Shown here: piece by piece, positions 50,195-61,950 of the stretch
Layout: the number at the start of each line of letters is the position of its first letter
Numbering within the stretch: the first letter of the stretch is position 1
Assembly: GCF_040115645.1 (NCBI RefSeq)
Contig: NC_089570.1
Coordinates: forward strand, 2,046,001-2,110,000
DNA: 64,000 nucleotides
Direction of reading: 5' to 3'
Origin: Euwallacea fornicatus
Lineage: Eukaryota > Arthropoda > Insecta > Coleoptera > Curculionidae
Notes under the pieces: model-generated
Seen by the model: the letters and a program-made list of their open reading frames with translations, nothing else
Told to the model about the DNA's origin: nothing
Databases searched by the model: none
Translations under genes and position numbers: made by a program

Positions 50195-52713
50195 GTTTAT
50201 ACACATTTATTGTTTTACTGCGTTAATGCCGTCGATGTGCAAACAACGAAAAAAACAGAAAAGGCTTAGTAATATTCAAATTTGACATACTGGCCCGGAT
50301 CAATGGTCCATTAGAAATTCCACGTTTGGCTTTCGGTGGTGTACAAATGTCGCGTATGTTTTTGGTGCAGGCTACTATTCGTTGTCTTGATGCAGATTAA
50401 TTTACATATCATGTCTTTGCGGTCGATATTAAGGCTTGAAAGCGCATAGTGTCAGCAGCATTCCCGTTATGCGTGTTGATACCAAATGGCATGCTGTTAG
50501 CCGTTAATGACCAGAATGGCTGGAGAGTGATATGCGATTGTAACGTGCATTCGCGTGTAATTGAAGAGCAAACAAATTGTTTCATCCTAATTTTAGTGCC
50601 GCTATTAGCAGAAGAAATTGAAGATGAAAACATTTACATAATAAGAGAACTTACGATTCAATGAGTACCCGCTACCATCATAATGGGAGAATTTTCGCAA
50701 TGCTAGTTCGGGTTCGTTCCGGTTAGATGGAACTTGTCGACCAAACAATCTCTTTTTGAGTAGCGCCATTTCTCCAAATTTTCTAATTGTTCAAGGAATC
50801 GACGCAAAAAACCGGAACGTTACAACCACCCATAAATTTACAATCATTTACTCATCAAAAACTCTTTCTCGCCTCTTACACGGGTACGAAGTTTTTCCCT
50901 CGTAAAAATGAATTCATGTGGAGGGACTGAACTCACGCACACAGGAGAAGATCCACCGTCATGGAGGCCCGTAGGGGCGAGAGTACCGCGGCGAGTTCGA
51001 GACAACCGCAGTGCGGTGGTTTCAAATTGGGGAACTCTCCGTGGATCGGGGAGAACTGCACACCGGCAACCTGGCAATCGCAAGAGCGAACGCGCAGCGC
51101 CGAGCTGAGCTGCACCGCGTTTTAAAAACTGCGCAGAACTACGCAGCTTGACATAGAGTGGCGTTAACTAGCGCAAAATACGTAAAAGAAAACATTGATT
51201 TTGCGCTTTCTATCCGGCACGCGCATGCGTCATTTTAATTAAAATCAGAGGTCACTTAACTCAAAACCGTACAGACAACGTGCCCTACCTTCAATCTCGT
51301 TCTATACAAACGCGCACAAACGTGTGTCTTTAACCTCCTGGCACTTTTTCTTCCACGAGAAAAATCTTTACGAAAATATCCAGCCTGTTGTCCTGGCAGC
51401 TGGATAGTGTGGGATCCGTCTACTGCGCCTGACCGCTAAAAACCTCGGAATTTCACTTGTAGCCTTCGTCGACTCGGAACTGTCCCGTAGGACAAAGTTT
51501 CGGTGTCCCGGTTTTAAGATCTTTGCGACGCAGTGCTGTTAAACCGGATTTAAACTCTGCAGGAAAAAATGGTAGTTTTTTTCCTCGTGTTTATTTTTTG
51601 TCAGTTTTTCCATCACATCAGGGACCAGAATTTTTTTCTCGCCCGTTGGATCAGGGCAATCCTAATTGGGGGAAAATATACGTGAGGCACTCCTATTTTG
51701 CAATTCCGTCTTCGCCCTGGGGTCCGTAATGATTTGGTTTCCCCAGTCGTTTGTCCAGTTCGTCCCATCTTTGACAAGAAAGTCGCGCTGCGGCACAATT
51801 CCGCCATTTTCCGCCGAAGAAGTGGCCAAGACGGGTTAAATCCCACTCGCCATTTCCTCCCGAAAAAATCAGGATTTTCCAGATCCAACCGAGTTCCTCT
51901 GGGATGTTCTGAAGACCCAATTAATAAAACTTACCAGCACTTGTCGGATCGCGTCCGCTCTCTTACGGAATCGCGCAATTTGGCGCGCTTCTGCGCAGAC
52001 TACCGTTTAAATTTAACGCGTCGCGTTGCGCAGAGCAGATTTTAACAGCACGGCGCAGTGCGGCGCGTTTGGTCTGGAGCCACTTTAACAATAGCATTAC
52101 TTTTAAGTGACAAGTACCCGACCCACTTCGTATTTGAGGTGAGGCCGGGACGTCCCAGTGCGGTGTTGTCAGGTGGTGAAATTTCTCCTTAGATCCAGGG
52201 AAGTGCAACGCTAGCTATAGGGTGTTCGTACGAATAGCGTTACTTTCAAGTGACAAATATCTGACCCACTTCGTATTGGGGGTAAGCTATTAAGCCTGCA
52301 GACATGCAGAATTGTAGGCGATCAAAAACAAGGTTTTTTGGAAATTTTGGCCTGACAATGACAAAAATCGGTAGTTTCATTGATAAGAAAACTGATAACA
52401 ATTTTACTTTTTATAGCTTCCACTGGCTGGCAACAGCCAAGAATTTCGCAGTGAAATTTGCCAGATTCGCTGTTTCTGCCTTCAGGAAACTTACCCATTT
52501 CCTTATTGCGAAGTAAGCTGTTGTAGTGTCGAGCACTAACTTAGAATGTCATAGTACTTACCTGTTAGCACGCACTAGATTAGACGATTATTAGTGATTA
52601 AACCGAGAGTAATTGCTGATAATTATTTCAGTCCTTGGGTGGTACGCGTCATCAAGAACCTCCTGAAAAAGTCTCTTCATTGGAGCGTGTTCGTGGTTCC
52701 TCAGGTTATTAAA
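50195..52713. promoter_or_regulatory. GC-richer spacer; probable promoter and leader of the next gene
   Basis: From about 50.85 to 52.2 kb CpGs are clearly more frequent than in the neighbouring AT-rich DNA, and open frames overlap on both strands, as expected by composition. A TTATTTCAG acceptor at about 52631 precedes the first coding exon, so an untranslated leader exon is likely upstream. A 50-base direct repeat lies at the right end. Confidence 0.4.
52090..52283. repeat. Two direct copies of a 50 bp unit
   Basis: Copy 1 at about 52090-52141 and copy 2 at about 52233-52283 share AATAGC.TTACTTT.AAGTG, GACAA and GACCCACTTCGTATT with few mismatches. The spacing is 143 bases. Confidence 0.75.
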
Positions 52714-55700
52714 ATGGCTGTAAGACAGTAAGGATTTTAAGATTGGGAATGTTCAGCGCGGGGCTTAAGAGCGCTCTTTTCACCCTTTTAGCCCCTGGAT
52801 TCGTTTCTATGGAAAACAATTTAGCGAGAAACTCTTGCTCATGCTAATGACCAATTTCCCAGGCCTCGTGCAGATGTCAGCTGCGGAGTAAGAGTAGTCC
52901 CCCAGTAGCGGCACATAATTATTTAATAATCACTTAAGAGCGCACGCATGTTATGATTACTTCTACATATCCAACACATAAGACACGAATAAATTATTTA
53001 AAAAAATGATCGGTTAGGCTTTGCGAGCACGAGCCGCATCTCAATGTTGTGAAAGCTACTCCAGTTAATCTTAAATTTAGCTTCGTTCCTCTTCGTGAGA
53101 GAGCACCAAGCGAAGCACATATGACACCATGCAAATCACTACAATACCTCATTATGTTTACGTTGAATCAATGCAGGTTTATCTTACCCAGGAGAACTGC
53201 TTTCTGGCCTCCTTTTGAGCAATCTTTTGCTTTCGTTCTGATTTTCCTATCAGAATTAGCAATTCAATCATATCTCAATTATAATTCTAGTTTAACACGG
53301 ACGATTCAACCAAGCTTCGCCACGAGGTTGCTTATTGATTTGAAAAAATTTCAGGTTCATATCCCACAGGAGGGACCCCACGTACCATAACGAAGTGCCA
53401 GGGTCTTCGACCCACCCCAAGCGACCCTTGACCTCGTTGGATGTCGAAAGGATGCTTGCGAAAGCCGAGAAAGAGGCGATGGTGAGTAGGGGCGTGCACG
53501 TCCAAATGTGGGGCACTAATCTTTCTGGGAACGACGGCAGATCAAAGCCAGGCTGGAGAAGGAGCGGCTCCGTATCAGGGACGAGAACTTGAAGCTGCAG
53601 GCGCAGCTCAATCAGGAGGTGAAGCTGCACGAGAAGCTGAAGCAGCAAGCAGGGTACCTTACCAATAAGCGAGTGCCTCCGCAGAAGACGCTGGGAAGCT
53701 TCAGCCGCGCGCCCTTGAGAGGTTCACCCTTCGATCCTGGAGCTCCGGGGGGTAAGTCTCAGATCTTCTCCTTACGAAGTCGCCGATTATAACAATCTGG
53801 TCTATTAAGTTTTTAACTAAATGGATGTGAGAACCCAACAATGCTCATCAAAACAATGAAGTTTCGCTTTATGGCACCATTTAAACGGTTCGCAAATTGT
53901 TGCTATAACATTTCTGAAAGCGTGTTTAAATTTGTCACGCGACTAAACACAAAACACGCCAGTTTGAAGATAAAGTTCCACTCGGAAGACTCTGAAGAAT
54001 CATCTGCAAGCTGAGGAAGCGCCTGATTTAATTGGGCAATTAGGGAACGACGAAAATCGGGTTCCGACCAGTTCACGGGGGGCCATGTACTCCTGAATAA
54101 CTGGCAGTTTTTACATATGCATTACTGGTCTTCTGTCAGGGGGGGGGGGGGGGTGACCCAGGGCAGCCGACCAGGAAGGACCCTTCTTGGACTTCCCTTG
54201 ACGAGAGTTTTTCGGGGGGTACGGCGCGACGATTAAAAATTTCGCCCAAGTCACGTTTGCTAAGGCCGGCCCTGAGTGTACGACGATGAGCGTGCTACTA
54301 TCGAGCTGTCGGAAAGATGATTTTGCTTAAAGACAGAAGCGTAACAGGTTTGACTGACTGATTCCGAGGCTACATGGTCTCTTGCACTGATGCATTCTTC
54401 TATCACCGTGACCCCCGCAGTACTAAATCTTCCATTTTAATCTACAGACCCCGGAATAGAACTGCCAGCTGGCTACATCCCCCAGCACTCGGTGCCTCAA
54501 AGACCTGCGAACCTCCCTCCGCCTCCACCGCCCGTAGAGGAACAACCGTATCAGGTCGCCCAGCAGAACCACTTCGACCAACAGCACCAGCCCAGCGTCA
54601 AACAGCCATACCAATACGACCAGCCCTTCCAGCCTAATCGGCAACACCAACAGATCTCTGCAGCTCAGGGACCGGTGTATAAGCCTCCCGGGGAAGGGCA
54701 GGAAGGGAAGAAGACCCCCCTCGACATCCAAAAATCCGTAGGGTACGATCCCAGACTCGGCTCGTTTGAAAACAGTAAGGACGTCGGAGATGTTAAGGAA
54801 AATGCTGAGGTGATAAGACCTGCCGAGGCTGGCCCCAGCAAGGCTGAGGCCGACAAGAAGAGAGGAAAATTGGAGCAGGTGAGTGGTTTCTTTAAAATTG
54901 GTAAAAGCTCATTATCGTAGTCATCAGTTATTAAAACATATAATTGCGTATCACAGTGAAAGTACCGATTTGCTTTAATTGGATTTTTTCTAATTCTAAG
55001 GTTGTACGTGGGGGTCAAGTTAAATAATTTTCAGGAAATCGACCCGTTCTACTCCCCAATCCTCGCAAAAATCGACAAGATCTTGCAAGGACTCGGGTTC
55101 GTAGACGAGCCCTGCAAGGAGAGGCTGATTTGCAGCATGTACAAGAACCCTCCCTTATTCAGCCCCTACAGCAATTTGCTCTCGGTGGAGCTGAGCAGGT
55201 GAGTCAGTTACATAAAATCTCTCAGACGCAAGTGAAAATTCAATAACAAACATGTTTGCCTTGACCATGAGGAAGTCTTTCACTGAAATTTACTTTACGA
55301 AATATCCCGGTCACCTACTCTCCACGTTCGTCGACGCAGTCCGAATGAATAATCGATTTAAGGAATTACCGTTTAAAATTTGGTGGACACGACTCCATCC
55401 AACTAATCGTTCGTTCTTATTCCCGATAATGAGGAAAAAAGTCGATTACGTGACCCCCGAGGGAAGGAGAGGGAACCCTTCACGAGATACTCCTTAGACC
55501 ACGTGTTCTGGCATGATGCGAGAGAGATGATTTGAGAACCTCCTTATTCGCGAAATTCGCATAGGAACCCGAAAGTGCCCAAAACAAGAATGATGCTGTC
55601 GGTGTCTCGAACAAAACCAATCGATTTTTGGGTGTGTGCCGCTCTTGCTCTCATATATCCGGAGAAAGCAGTCTTACGTCCCAAAACGAGGCACCTACGT

Positions 55701-58700
55701 GACGATAACCGGAATTAAGATCTACGTCAGTTCGGACTTAATTTAGATATTTTCTGTGCAGTCCAATGCGTGAAATGTAGGCTGAAGATTTGCTTGGACA
55801 TTCTGACGTCATGCGCGCGGCCCTTAATAAATTATAATAATCCCGACGCACGTGGATCTAACATGTCGTTGGAGGGGTGTCGGCGTCCAGATATCCGCGT
55901 TCGTATCGTGGAAAGAACGTTTATGTCTAAATGACAGTTCGAGTCAGTTCGGGTTAGCTCGGGCTAATTGAGGCCCGGTCCTGGTCAAAGCGCGATTTTG
56001 ACGTGCGATCCAACTGCGAGTCTTTAACCTTTTGAGCTTTCGCTTGGAATTCGTATTAAACAATTTATCCGCTTTCACTTAATACGCGAAACCTCCCAAA
56101 TTGAAGTTTCTCGTCGCTCATACCTGGTGGGCCCCGTTTCATCGCCGTAAAATTTTGTTAATTCGTTGGTTCAACAATAACTTTTTTTAATGAAAGTTTG
56201 CCGGAAAGTTTTAATTTACTATGAGTTAATGCACGTCTTGGTTCGTAATGTGGACTTGTACCCCTCAAACCATCGCTGAGAATCTGGTCGAGCAACTCCG
56301 TTCCTGCCTCTTGCTGAGCCGAACACGTTGGTTCATTTAGGTCAGTTGGGTTGAGCCTCCCGGGCTCTTCGGTCTAAATCGAGCAACATCGGTTTGAGGC
56401 CAATTTCAAGGTATCGGGGAATTTCCGCACGCGGAAATGGAATTTCTTAATACAGGGCGTCTCAAGAAAACGGGCGGACCTGCGACTCAGCTGTTTATGA
56501 CCGGATTTTCATGAACTAAAAACCAAATAAAATGACATTTTCCGGACTACCAGGTGACGTCGAAGTTGATTTTTTGGTCTTGGCTTCTTGTGCTGCAGGG
56601 GCCAGCTTCCGAAGATCAAATAGAACTTCCGATTTTTTTAAAATATTTTTTGATGGAAAATATTTTTTTGAATCTGGCGATGGCTGGCAATTTAAAGTGA
56701 CAACAATTCTAGACCGAAAAGACAGAAAAACATTATTTTTTTGAGCACCAATACACTGAAATGGGATTTTTCTTCTGCATTCAACAACGCAATTATCGAA
56801 ATTGACGATAATTGTCGCCAATAACAACACTAATAACTATTTTTATTGTACTAGAGCAGTAATTTACTATAATTACACTTGCAGCATGAGTTGCCCGCAG
56901 AAAATTATGAGGAAGAATGATGTGTTTCCAGTAGTTAGGGACAGCGTTACCTTGTCCCTTCTCGCTGGGTGTCACATGGGCGCCACTCGCCCGTGGCACC
57001 AGGTGTCTTGGACTCACGTTTAAAATCATATATAAGTTAAAAATTGCTCTACCATCAACTTGTCGTACATCAGTAAATTCGGAAAAATCTTTTCCATCAA
57101 AAATGGGGAAAATTTTTTAGCAAAATATTTAACGTCCTGAAATTGACCCCCGAAGCAGAAGAAACTGAGTTAAAGAAAATCATCAATTTCAACGTTACTT
57201 AGTTGTCCGAAATGCATAGTTTCATTCGAGTTTTAGCTCATCAAAATCCGTTCACAAATAGCTGAGTTACAGCTTCGCCCATTTTTTGGGACACCCTGTA
57301 CGTTCGTCTCACGTTCAGAACCAAACTGGCTGTCCTTGGATAATTTTTTTAAATCGATGATCGAGGTCTAATTCCACCAACGCCTGCGAGCTCATAACGA
57401 CTTAAAGAAGCTGCTTAGAGACGACTATCAATCTTAATTATCAAGCAGATGATTTGCTTGGGGTGAGCTGCGATTAAGCCAATGAAGGTGAAGAAAAATC
57501 AAATTAATCATAGCAACTCGTAAAAACGTGTGCAGATGCCCCATTACATTAACGCGGTTTCAGGTGAGATTAAGGCGGTACTTCAGTACGTTCTTCTCCG
57601 GTTTCCTTATGCACCGTTATTTTCATTGCCGAAGCATGTGCCGCATCTACGGTGAGTTCATCGCGGAGAAAGTGAGCTTTTGAGGCAACAAACAGTGAAA
57701 ATCCTTCCACGCCAACGTAATTTCACCACGAGGGGGAAAAAGGTTTTCCTCCTGGAAGAACTCTAGAATATTCCATTTTTGGTCACAGGCAAACTACAGG
57801 GTCTTCCTAAATTAAAATTGACGCATTCGGGGGGGGGGGGGGGGGGTTTCTGGCCGTACCGATGTAAAATCTACATAAAGACGGATGTGAGTTGAACTGA
57901 CCTAAATTAATTGAAGTCAACTGGAATTTTCACCGTTAGTACCAGTGTCCACCTCGAAGACGCTGAATCCTATATCACAGTACTATGGCAGGTGAATTTT
58001 CAATTTCGGACGATAAGTCTGTCATGATGAAGGCCTTGAAAGTTAGATATTACCCCAAAAGAAAGGCGAGGAAAATTTAACTTTGAAGCAAAGTGCGTCA
58101 AAAAAATGCCTTGAGGCATCCCAGGTTGCGGTAGATCTGTTGTAGTGAGTGTGTGGGTCTCAGGTGGGCAACTCCCACTGGAAAACTTCCTATTCTCTTT
58201 TCGCCCTAATGCCATCCCGGAACCGCAGAGAAGTGCTACTTCAGGGGGGAGGGATAGCCGACTTGCTGTCTTCGACATTTTCTCGGAACCCGGTTGTGTT
58301 CTCAACATATTCTCGCGCGCTCTCTTTCCATTCATCTCCTATATCTCGTTTGCTCTTGTGGTCTCCTAGAAGCGAGCCATTCTCACTTCTCAGCAACGGA
58401 CAAGCGATATTCTCTGTCCTGCTTCTCTCCCTGCCAGTTTCTCGGCCTCCCCTCGAAGGGATGCGAATCTATCGCAACGAAATACCGTGTGTTCCGGATC
58501 GTCCCCGTCGCCGTAAAACCAGTATCTCTAATTCTCGCTTCGGCCTATCTGGTATAGATAGGTGCCCAATGCTGACCGTCCGGTGATCGCCTGCGTCGCT
58601 AACACTCCCAATGCTCCATTGATTATCAACCCATCTTTTGGTAGAGACCATGAATATTTCAGTTTATCCGTGTCGTGTTTGCCATTCTCTCACGGCTCTA

Positions 58701-59116
58701 GTCTCTGGCCAGCACCCCTCTGGACCTTTCATCCACGGCCTGATCGAGAAGTATCCCCGCCCAGCCTCAGAAGCCTCCGAGGCAACGCCCATCGACAGCG
58801 TCCTGGAGGTTTGATTAGTCGGAGTTGGACCGTCGGTGTGCGATGAGCACTAAGAGGAAACCGGAAAGCAAACGCTGATCCTCATCGGATCGACCTCCAG
58901 GGATTCTCAACCATATCGATCTCCCCCCCCCCTAACTTATTTCTAATTGCAATTCTTACTTTTTTCAGGGACGCCAGTGAGCTGCAAATTCCTACCAAAA
59001 CGAATGCAGTAGTTATACGCTTCTACAAATATGTTCAGGCAGCTAGAGATGGACAAGACCAAAGAGACTGTTTGAGATTATACCCAGCTTGTGGAATCAA
59101 CACCGAAGCTTCATAA
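52714..59116 (+). CDS. Coiled-coil protein of unknown function with a conserved-looking C-terminal domain
   Basis: Exons 52714..52727 (MAVR plus two bases), 53355..53481, 53541..53751, 54448..54878, 55035..55198 and 58969..59116 join in phase to 364 residues. No signal peptide or membrane helix is seen. An N-terminal coiled coil (about 35-80: EKEAMIKARLEKERLRIRD and onward) is strongly charged. A Pro/Gln-rich middle (LPPPPPPVEEQ, repeated QQ and QPYQ) follows. The compact C-terminal part has FYSPILAKIDKILQGLGF, CKERLICSMYKNP, a VELSR boundary and FYKYVQAARDGQDQRDCLRLYPAC. I do not recognise the family. The spacing of cysteines and hydrophobics suggests a folded helical domain. The last intron is 3.8 kb and holds a TIR element. 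The ATG at 52714 has a strong context (AAAATGG). Confidence 0.75.
54139..54153. repeat. Poly-G tract
   Basis: Fifteen G in a row in an intron. Confidence 0.9.
56453..57298. mobile_element. Non-autonomous TIR element, 846 bp, TA-flanked
   Basis: The left end begins CAGGGCGTCTCAAGAAAA and the right end, reversed, begins CAGGGTGTCCCAAAAAAT. The match continues for about 110 bases at roughly 70-75 percent (shared ACTCAGCT, GGATTTT.ATGA). TA flanks both ends. No transposase frame is present. It lies in the last intron of the coiled-coil gene. Confidence 0.7.
57829..57846. repeat. Poly-G tract
   Basis: Eighteen G in a row in an intron. Confidence 0.9.
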
Positions 59117-59165
59117 GTAGTAAATCTTAGAAAGTATTACAGAGTTATAGTGGGTATTAAGGAGG

Positions 59166-59220
59166 TTAGTTCAGGTTAGTTCAGGTTAGTTCAGGTTAGC
59201 TCAGGCTAGCAGAGGTTGAA
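59166..59220. repeat. Tandem decamer GGTTAGTTCA
   Basis: Three perfect GGTTAGTTCA units, then GGTTAGCTCA and GGCTAGCAGA, just after the stop codon of the coiled-coil gene. Confidence 0.9.
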
Positions 59221-59898
59221 GCTTTAAGTTAGGTTATTTAGGAAAGATAGAAGTGATAGTGCTCATGAAGATGCAGATCTGAAAGGTTAAGAAAGGGGTA
59301 AGTTCCAAGACGACGAAAGCTGCCGTGTTTCCCCGACGATCAGACCCGGTCTTACAGAGGATCTCCCAATGAGAGCGTAAAACTTAAATTTAAAGTAAAA
59401 AAGGTTTTTTTTCGAAAATATGTTTTAAGATTAAGACTTGTGTTAGAAATATCTTGGAAAAATCGTACTCGGGCTTGTTTCTTGCTCGAGTCTCATTTTA
59501 GGAGAAATATAGTAGTTCAGGGCCCTAAGAAAGGCACCAGTTTGCATTAGTGCCACGAAAAACTGCTTTTTAGGGATTTTTTCAAATGAGGGGTCCATCG
59601 CTTCAAATTTTCATGTGTAATATCTTAAAAACTGCTTATTCCGCGGTCGACCGGTTGCATGGAGAAACTCAAAATTTCCTCGCCTTCCTGCATTTGTTGA
59701 GATCGCTTTTGGCCTTTAAATCATGGACCTTGTGGCGGTTCATCGTCATTTTCTAATTTTTTAATTTCCGTTTACGTAAGCATAGAAGTGAACAATCCAT
59801 GCCAAATAACGTTAGATTTAATGGTATAGGGACTTGTAGTGGTGTTAAAATTAATTTATTAAAGTTGCCGTGCCAAAAATTGTTGATGTTTTAACACA

Positions 59899-59937
59899 TT
59901 TTATTTATTTATTTATTTATTTATTTATTTTATTTTT
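59899..59937. repeat. (TTTA)n microsatellite
   Basis: TTTA units with minor interruption. Confidence 0.85.
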
Positions 59938-60275
59938 ATGTTTCTTAAAATAAAATGTTTCAATGTCTAATTTAATTAACGAATCGACTTCCTCAATAAC
60001 TTTTTATCAAGTAATTAATAGGTGTACCTATCTAATTTAATAACGCTCAAACTTATTTCATAGTTTAGATATATGAGCTTTGTACATACGAGCAGAAAAT
60101 GAGTTGATCTAGTTCGAAAACTGTAATTTTATTAGGTTATTAAGGAATTATTAAATACCTGAATTATTAGATGAAAAAATATTGGCTGGTGCTTGGGCGT
60201 AAAAGTTTGTTTAATAATTCTCCTCGAATGTTTGTTTTTAGCGCACCTAAAGTGCTGAGGTGTTAGTTATAATAT

Positions 60276-60281
60276 AATAAA
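60276..60281 (+). terminator. Probable polyadenylation signal of the coiled-coil gene
   Basis: AATAAA about 1.16 kb after the stop; a further A-rich AATAAA follows near 60293. Confidence 0.4.
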
Positions 60282-60508
60282 TGTAGTGAAAAAATAAAAA
60301 AATGTGATATAAGGTGTATATTTCCTAGTTTCTTTAAATTACAAAGATCCGTCGAAAATCAGCTTCGTTTCAATTGGAATTTGAGCGAGAACTAAACACT
60401 CTAGGAGGAAACCTCACGATAAATCCTCGAGAAGAACCGCCCCTCTGGAAACTCCTTTGAGGAACTCGCAACTGACGAGCAATCGAGAATGCCTAAAATA
60501 CCATTGGT

Positions 60509-61950
60509 TCATGGATAATTCCTGTTTGTTTTCAAATTTACTTCGGTTGCAACCACAGATTCGTCACTATCACTGCTCGATTCCAGGAGGATTTCCGTAA
60601 CCCCTTCTGCGCGCGATTCGCTACGAGAATCTGCGCAAAAATTACCATAAAAATAAATATTCTTTTTCACTGAAAGCGCGGAAATTGCTCAATCGGAAAA
60701 TAAACTACGCTTAATTACCCCTTGTTAATGGTTCCCCATCAACTTTACTCAAGTTTTCGAGCATGGCACCTAAAATCCTTATAAAGTCTGGATACCTCTC
60801 AGTGACCTCATTCCCTTCAATGGAGATCTCTGCCAAAAGTGGGCACAAGTTCAGAAAACTTACCGACCCGAAGTTCCTCAGAGAGTTCCTGCAATGTTCC
60901 TTTAGGCGCGCGTTAATAGAGTTTACCGAAGACTAACCTTCTGATGTCAAGCACCTTCAAGTTGGATAGAAAGGCACACGGCGAAAGGTCTTTTATTGAG
61001 TTATCGGCTGCATGCAGCTCTTCTAGGGATTCAAAACTTCGAGGAAATGGCATGTAGTATGAGCCAAATAGATATGGTTCAAATAACGTAACTTTTTAGT
61101 CACGTGACAAAATTTAACGATTGAAAGTCGCCTTACGTGAAATGACAATTCATATAAATTTATTATGCCAAAAAAGAATAAAGACACATTCGAACGTCTG
61201 AGCACAACCCTATTTTTTGCGCGGTTGCCATTTAATTTTTTGACGTTTTGGTTCAATTTCATGCGCCAAACCGTTGTGTTCTTTGTTCGTCGCGTTAGAC
61301 TAACTCCTGCTACGTATTAATTTTAAACAGTTGTGGCATCACCGCTGATACGAAGCCTGTGACGTGCGTAAAAAGTCACGTGATTCGAACCATACCTCAA
61401 ACTACGTAATTACCCCAGTACTCCATCGATGCAACTCAGCCGACACCGATTCACCCTTAATATCTTTAGACTGCGAAGTCCGTGCCCCAAGTCTCGAAGG
61501 GACGATATGATGCTCCCGTCAAGGACCAGTTCCCTTAGCGATGGCAAATGAATGCCCAACTGTTGAAGAGCTAATTCTCTGGCGATAACTCTTAATTTAA
61601 TTTGCGTCACTGTTTCTAGATTTTCAGTGTCTGAGGTCCTGACCTGGACAGGATGTAACTGTTACCGAATCTTTAACTCCGAGGCTTCTTGCACTCACTA
61701 GCAGTTCCCTGATGTTGTGTTCCAGAGGCACGAAACTGGCAAAAACTGGTGCTATATCCACGTCCACTTCCATATTTTGATCTAAAGTAATAACAGGGCG
61801 ATGCGATTCACTTTCAGAAGATTGACTCGCCTCTGATAACGATGTTGAGGCACTCAAATCCGACAGGGGAGTCAAATTGAGGTGAATGTCCTCGGGCTTT
61901 GGGTCGATTTCGGAAATGTCTGGCACTTGGCCTTCCAGATTGGGGCACAT
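60509..61950 (-). CDS. Leucine-rich-repeat protein, LRRC56-like
   Basis: Five exons, 61950..61699, 61643..61414, 61036..60938, 60888..60719 and 60630..60509, join in phase to 290 residues. An acidic, Ser-rich leader of about 85 residues precedes four to five leucine-rich repeats (LPSLRELVLDGSIISSL, LRSLKILRVNRCRLSC, LEELHAADNSI, LSNLKVLDIRRNSL, CPLLAEISIEGNEVT). A cap that reads LGAMLENLSKVDG follows. The order and cap resemble LRRC56, a protein linked to dynein-arm assembly in motile cilia. In insects that would mean sperm flagella or chordotonal cilia. The first intron is 55 bases with a GTGAGT donor; the last acceptor could also be upstream at about 60670 in the same frame. The start codon is the first ATG. 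Confidence 0.65.
61073..61394. mobile_element. MITE with 33 bp inverted repeats in the LRRC56-like gene
   Basis: The left end TATGGTTCAAATAACG pairs with the reversed right end TATGGTTCGAATCACG; 28 of 33 positions match, including ACTTTTTA. It occupies most of the intron 61037-61413. No coding frame. Confidence 0.65.

Larger units (their letters stand above)
59117..60508. other. 3' untranslated region and convergent spacer
   Basis: It contains a decamer tandem repeat, a (TTTA)n tract at about 59899-59937 and a probable polyadenylation signal at 60276. No gene is seen. Confidence 0.5.

Noticed and set aside
50449..52516. Several 60-115 codon open frames on both strands between Osiris gene 1 and the coiled-coil gene
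   Set aside because: They overlap each other on both strands in GC-richer DNA, many start at non-ATG codons, and none shows a domain, signal peptide or splice context.
58000..58846. Overlapping open frames of up to 145 codons inside the last intron of the coiled-coil gene
   Set aside because: Composition-driven; frames exist on both strands, no family resemblance, and they lie in a correctly spliced intron.
59166..59220. Interstitial telomere array
   Set aside because: The unit is a decamer, not the TCAGG or TTAGG pentamer, and only five copies exist.
61382..61391. tRNA T-arm-like GGTTCGAATC on the minus strand
   Set aside because: No acceptor stem, anticodon arm or D-arm pairs with it; it is the inverted-repeat end of the MITE.
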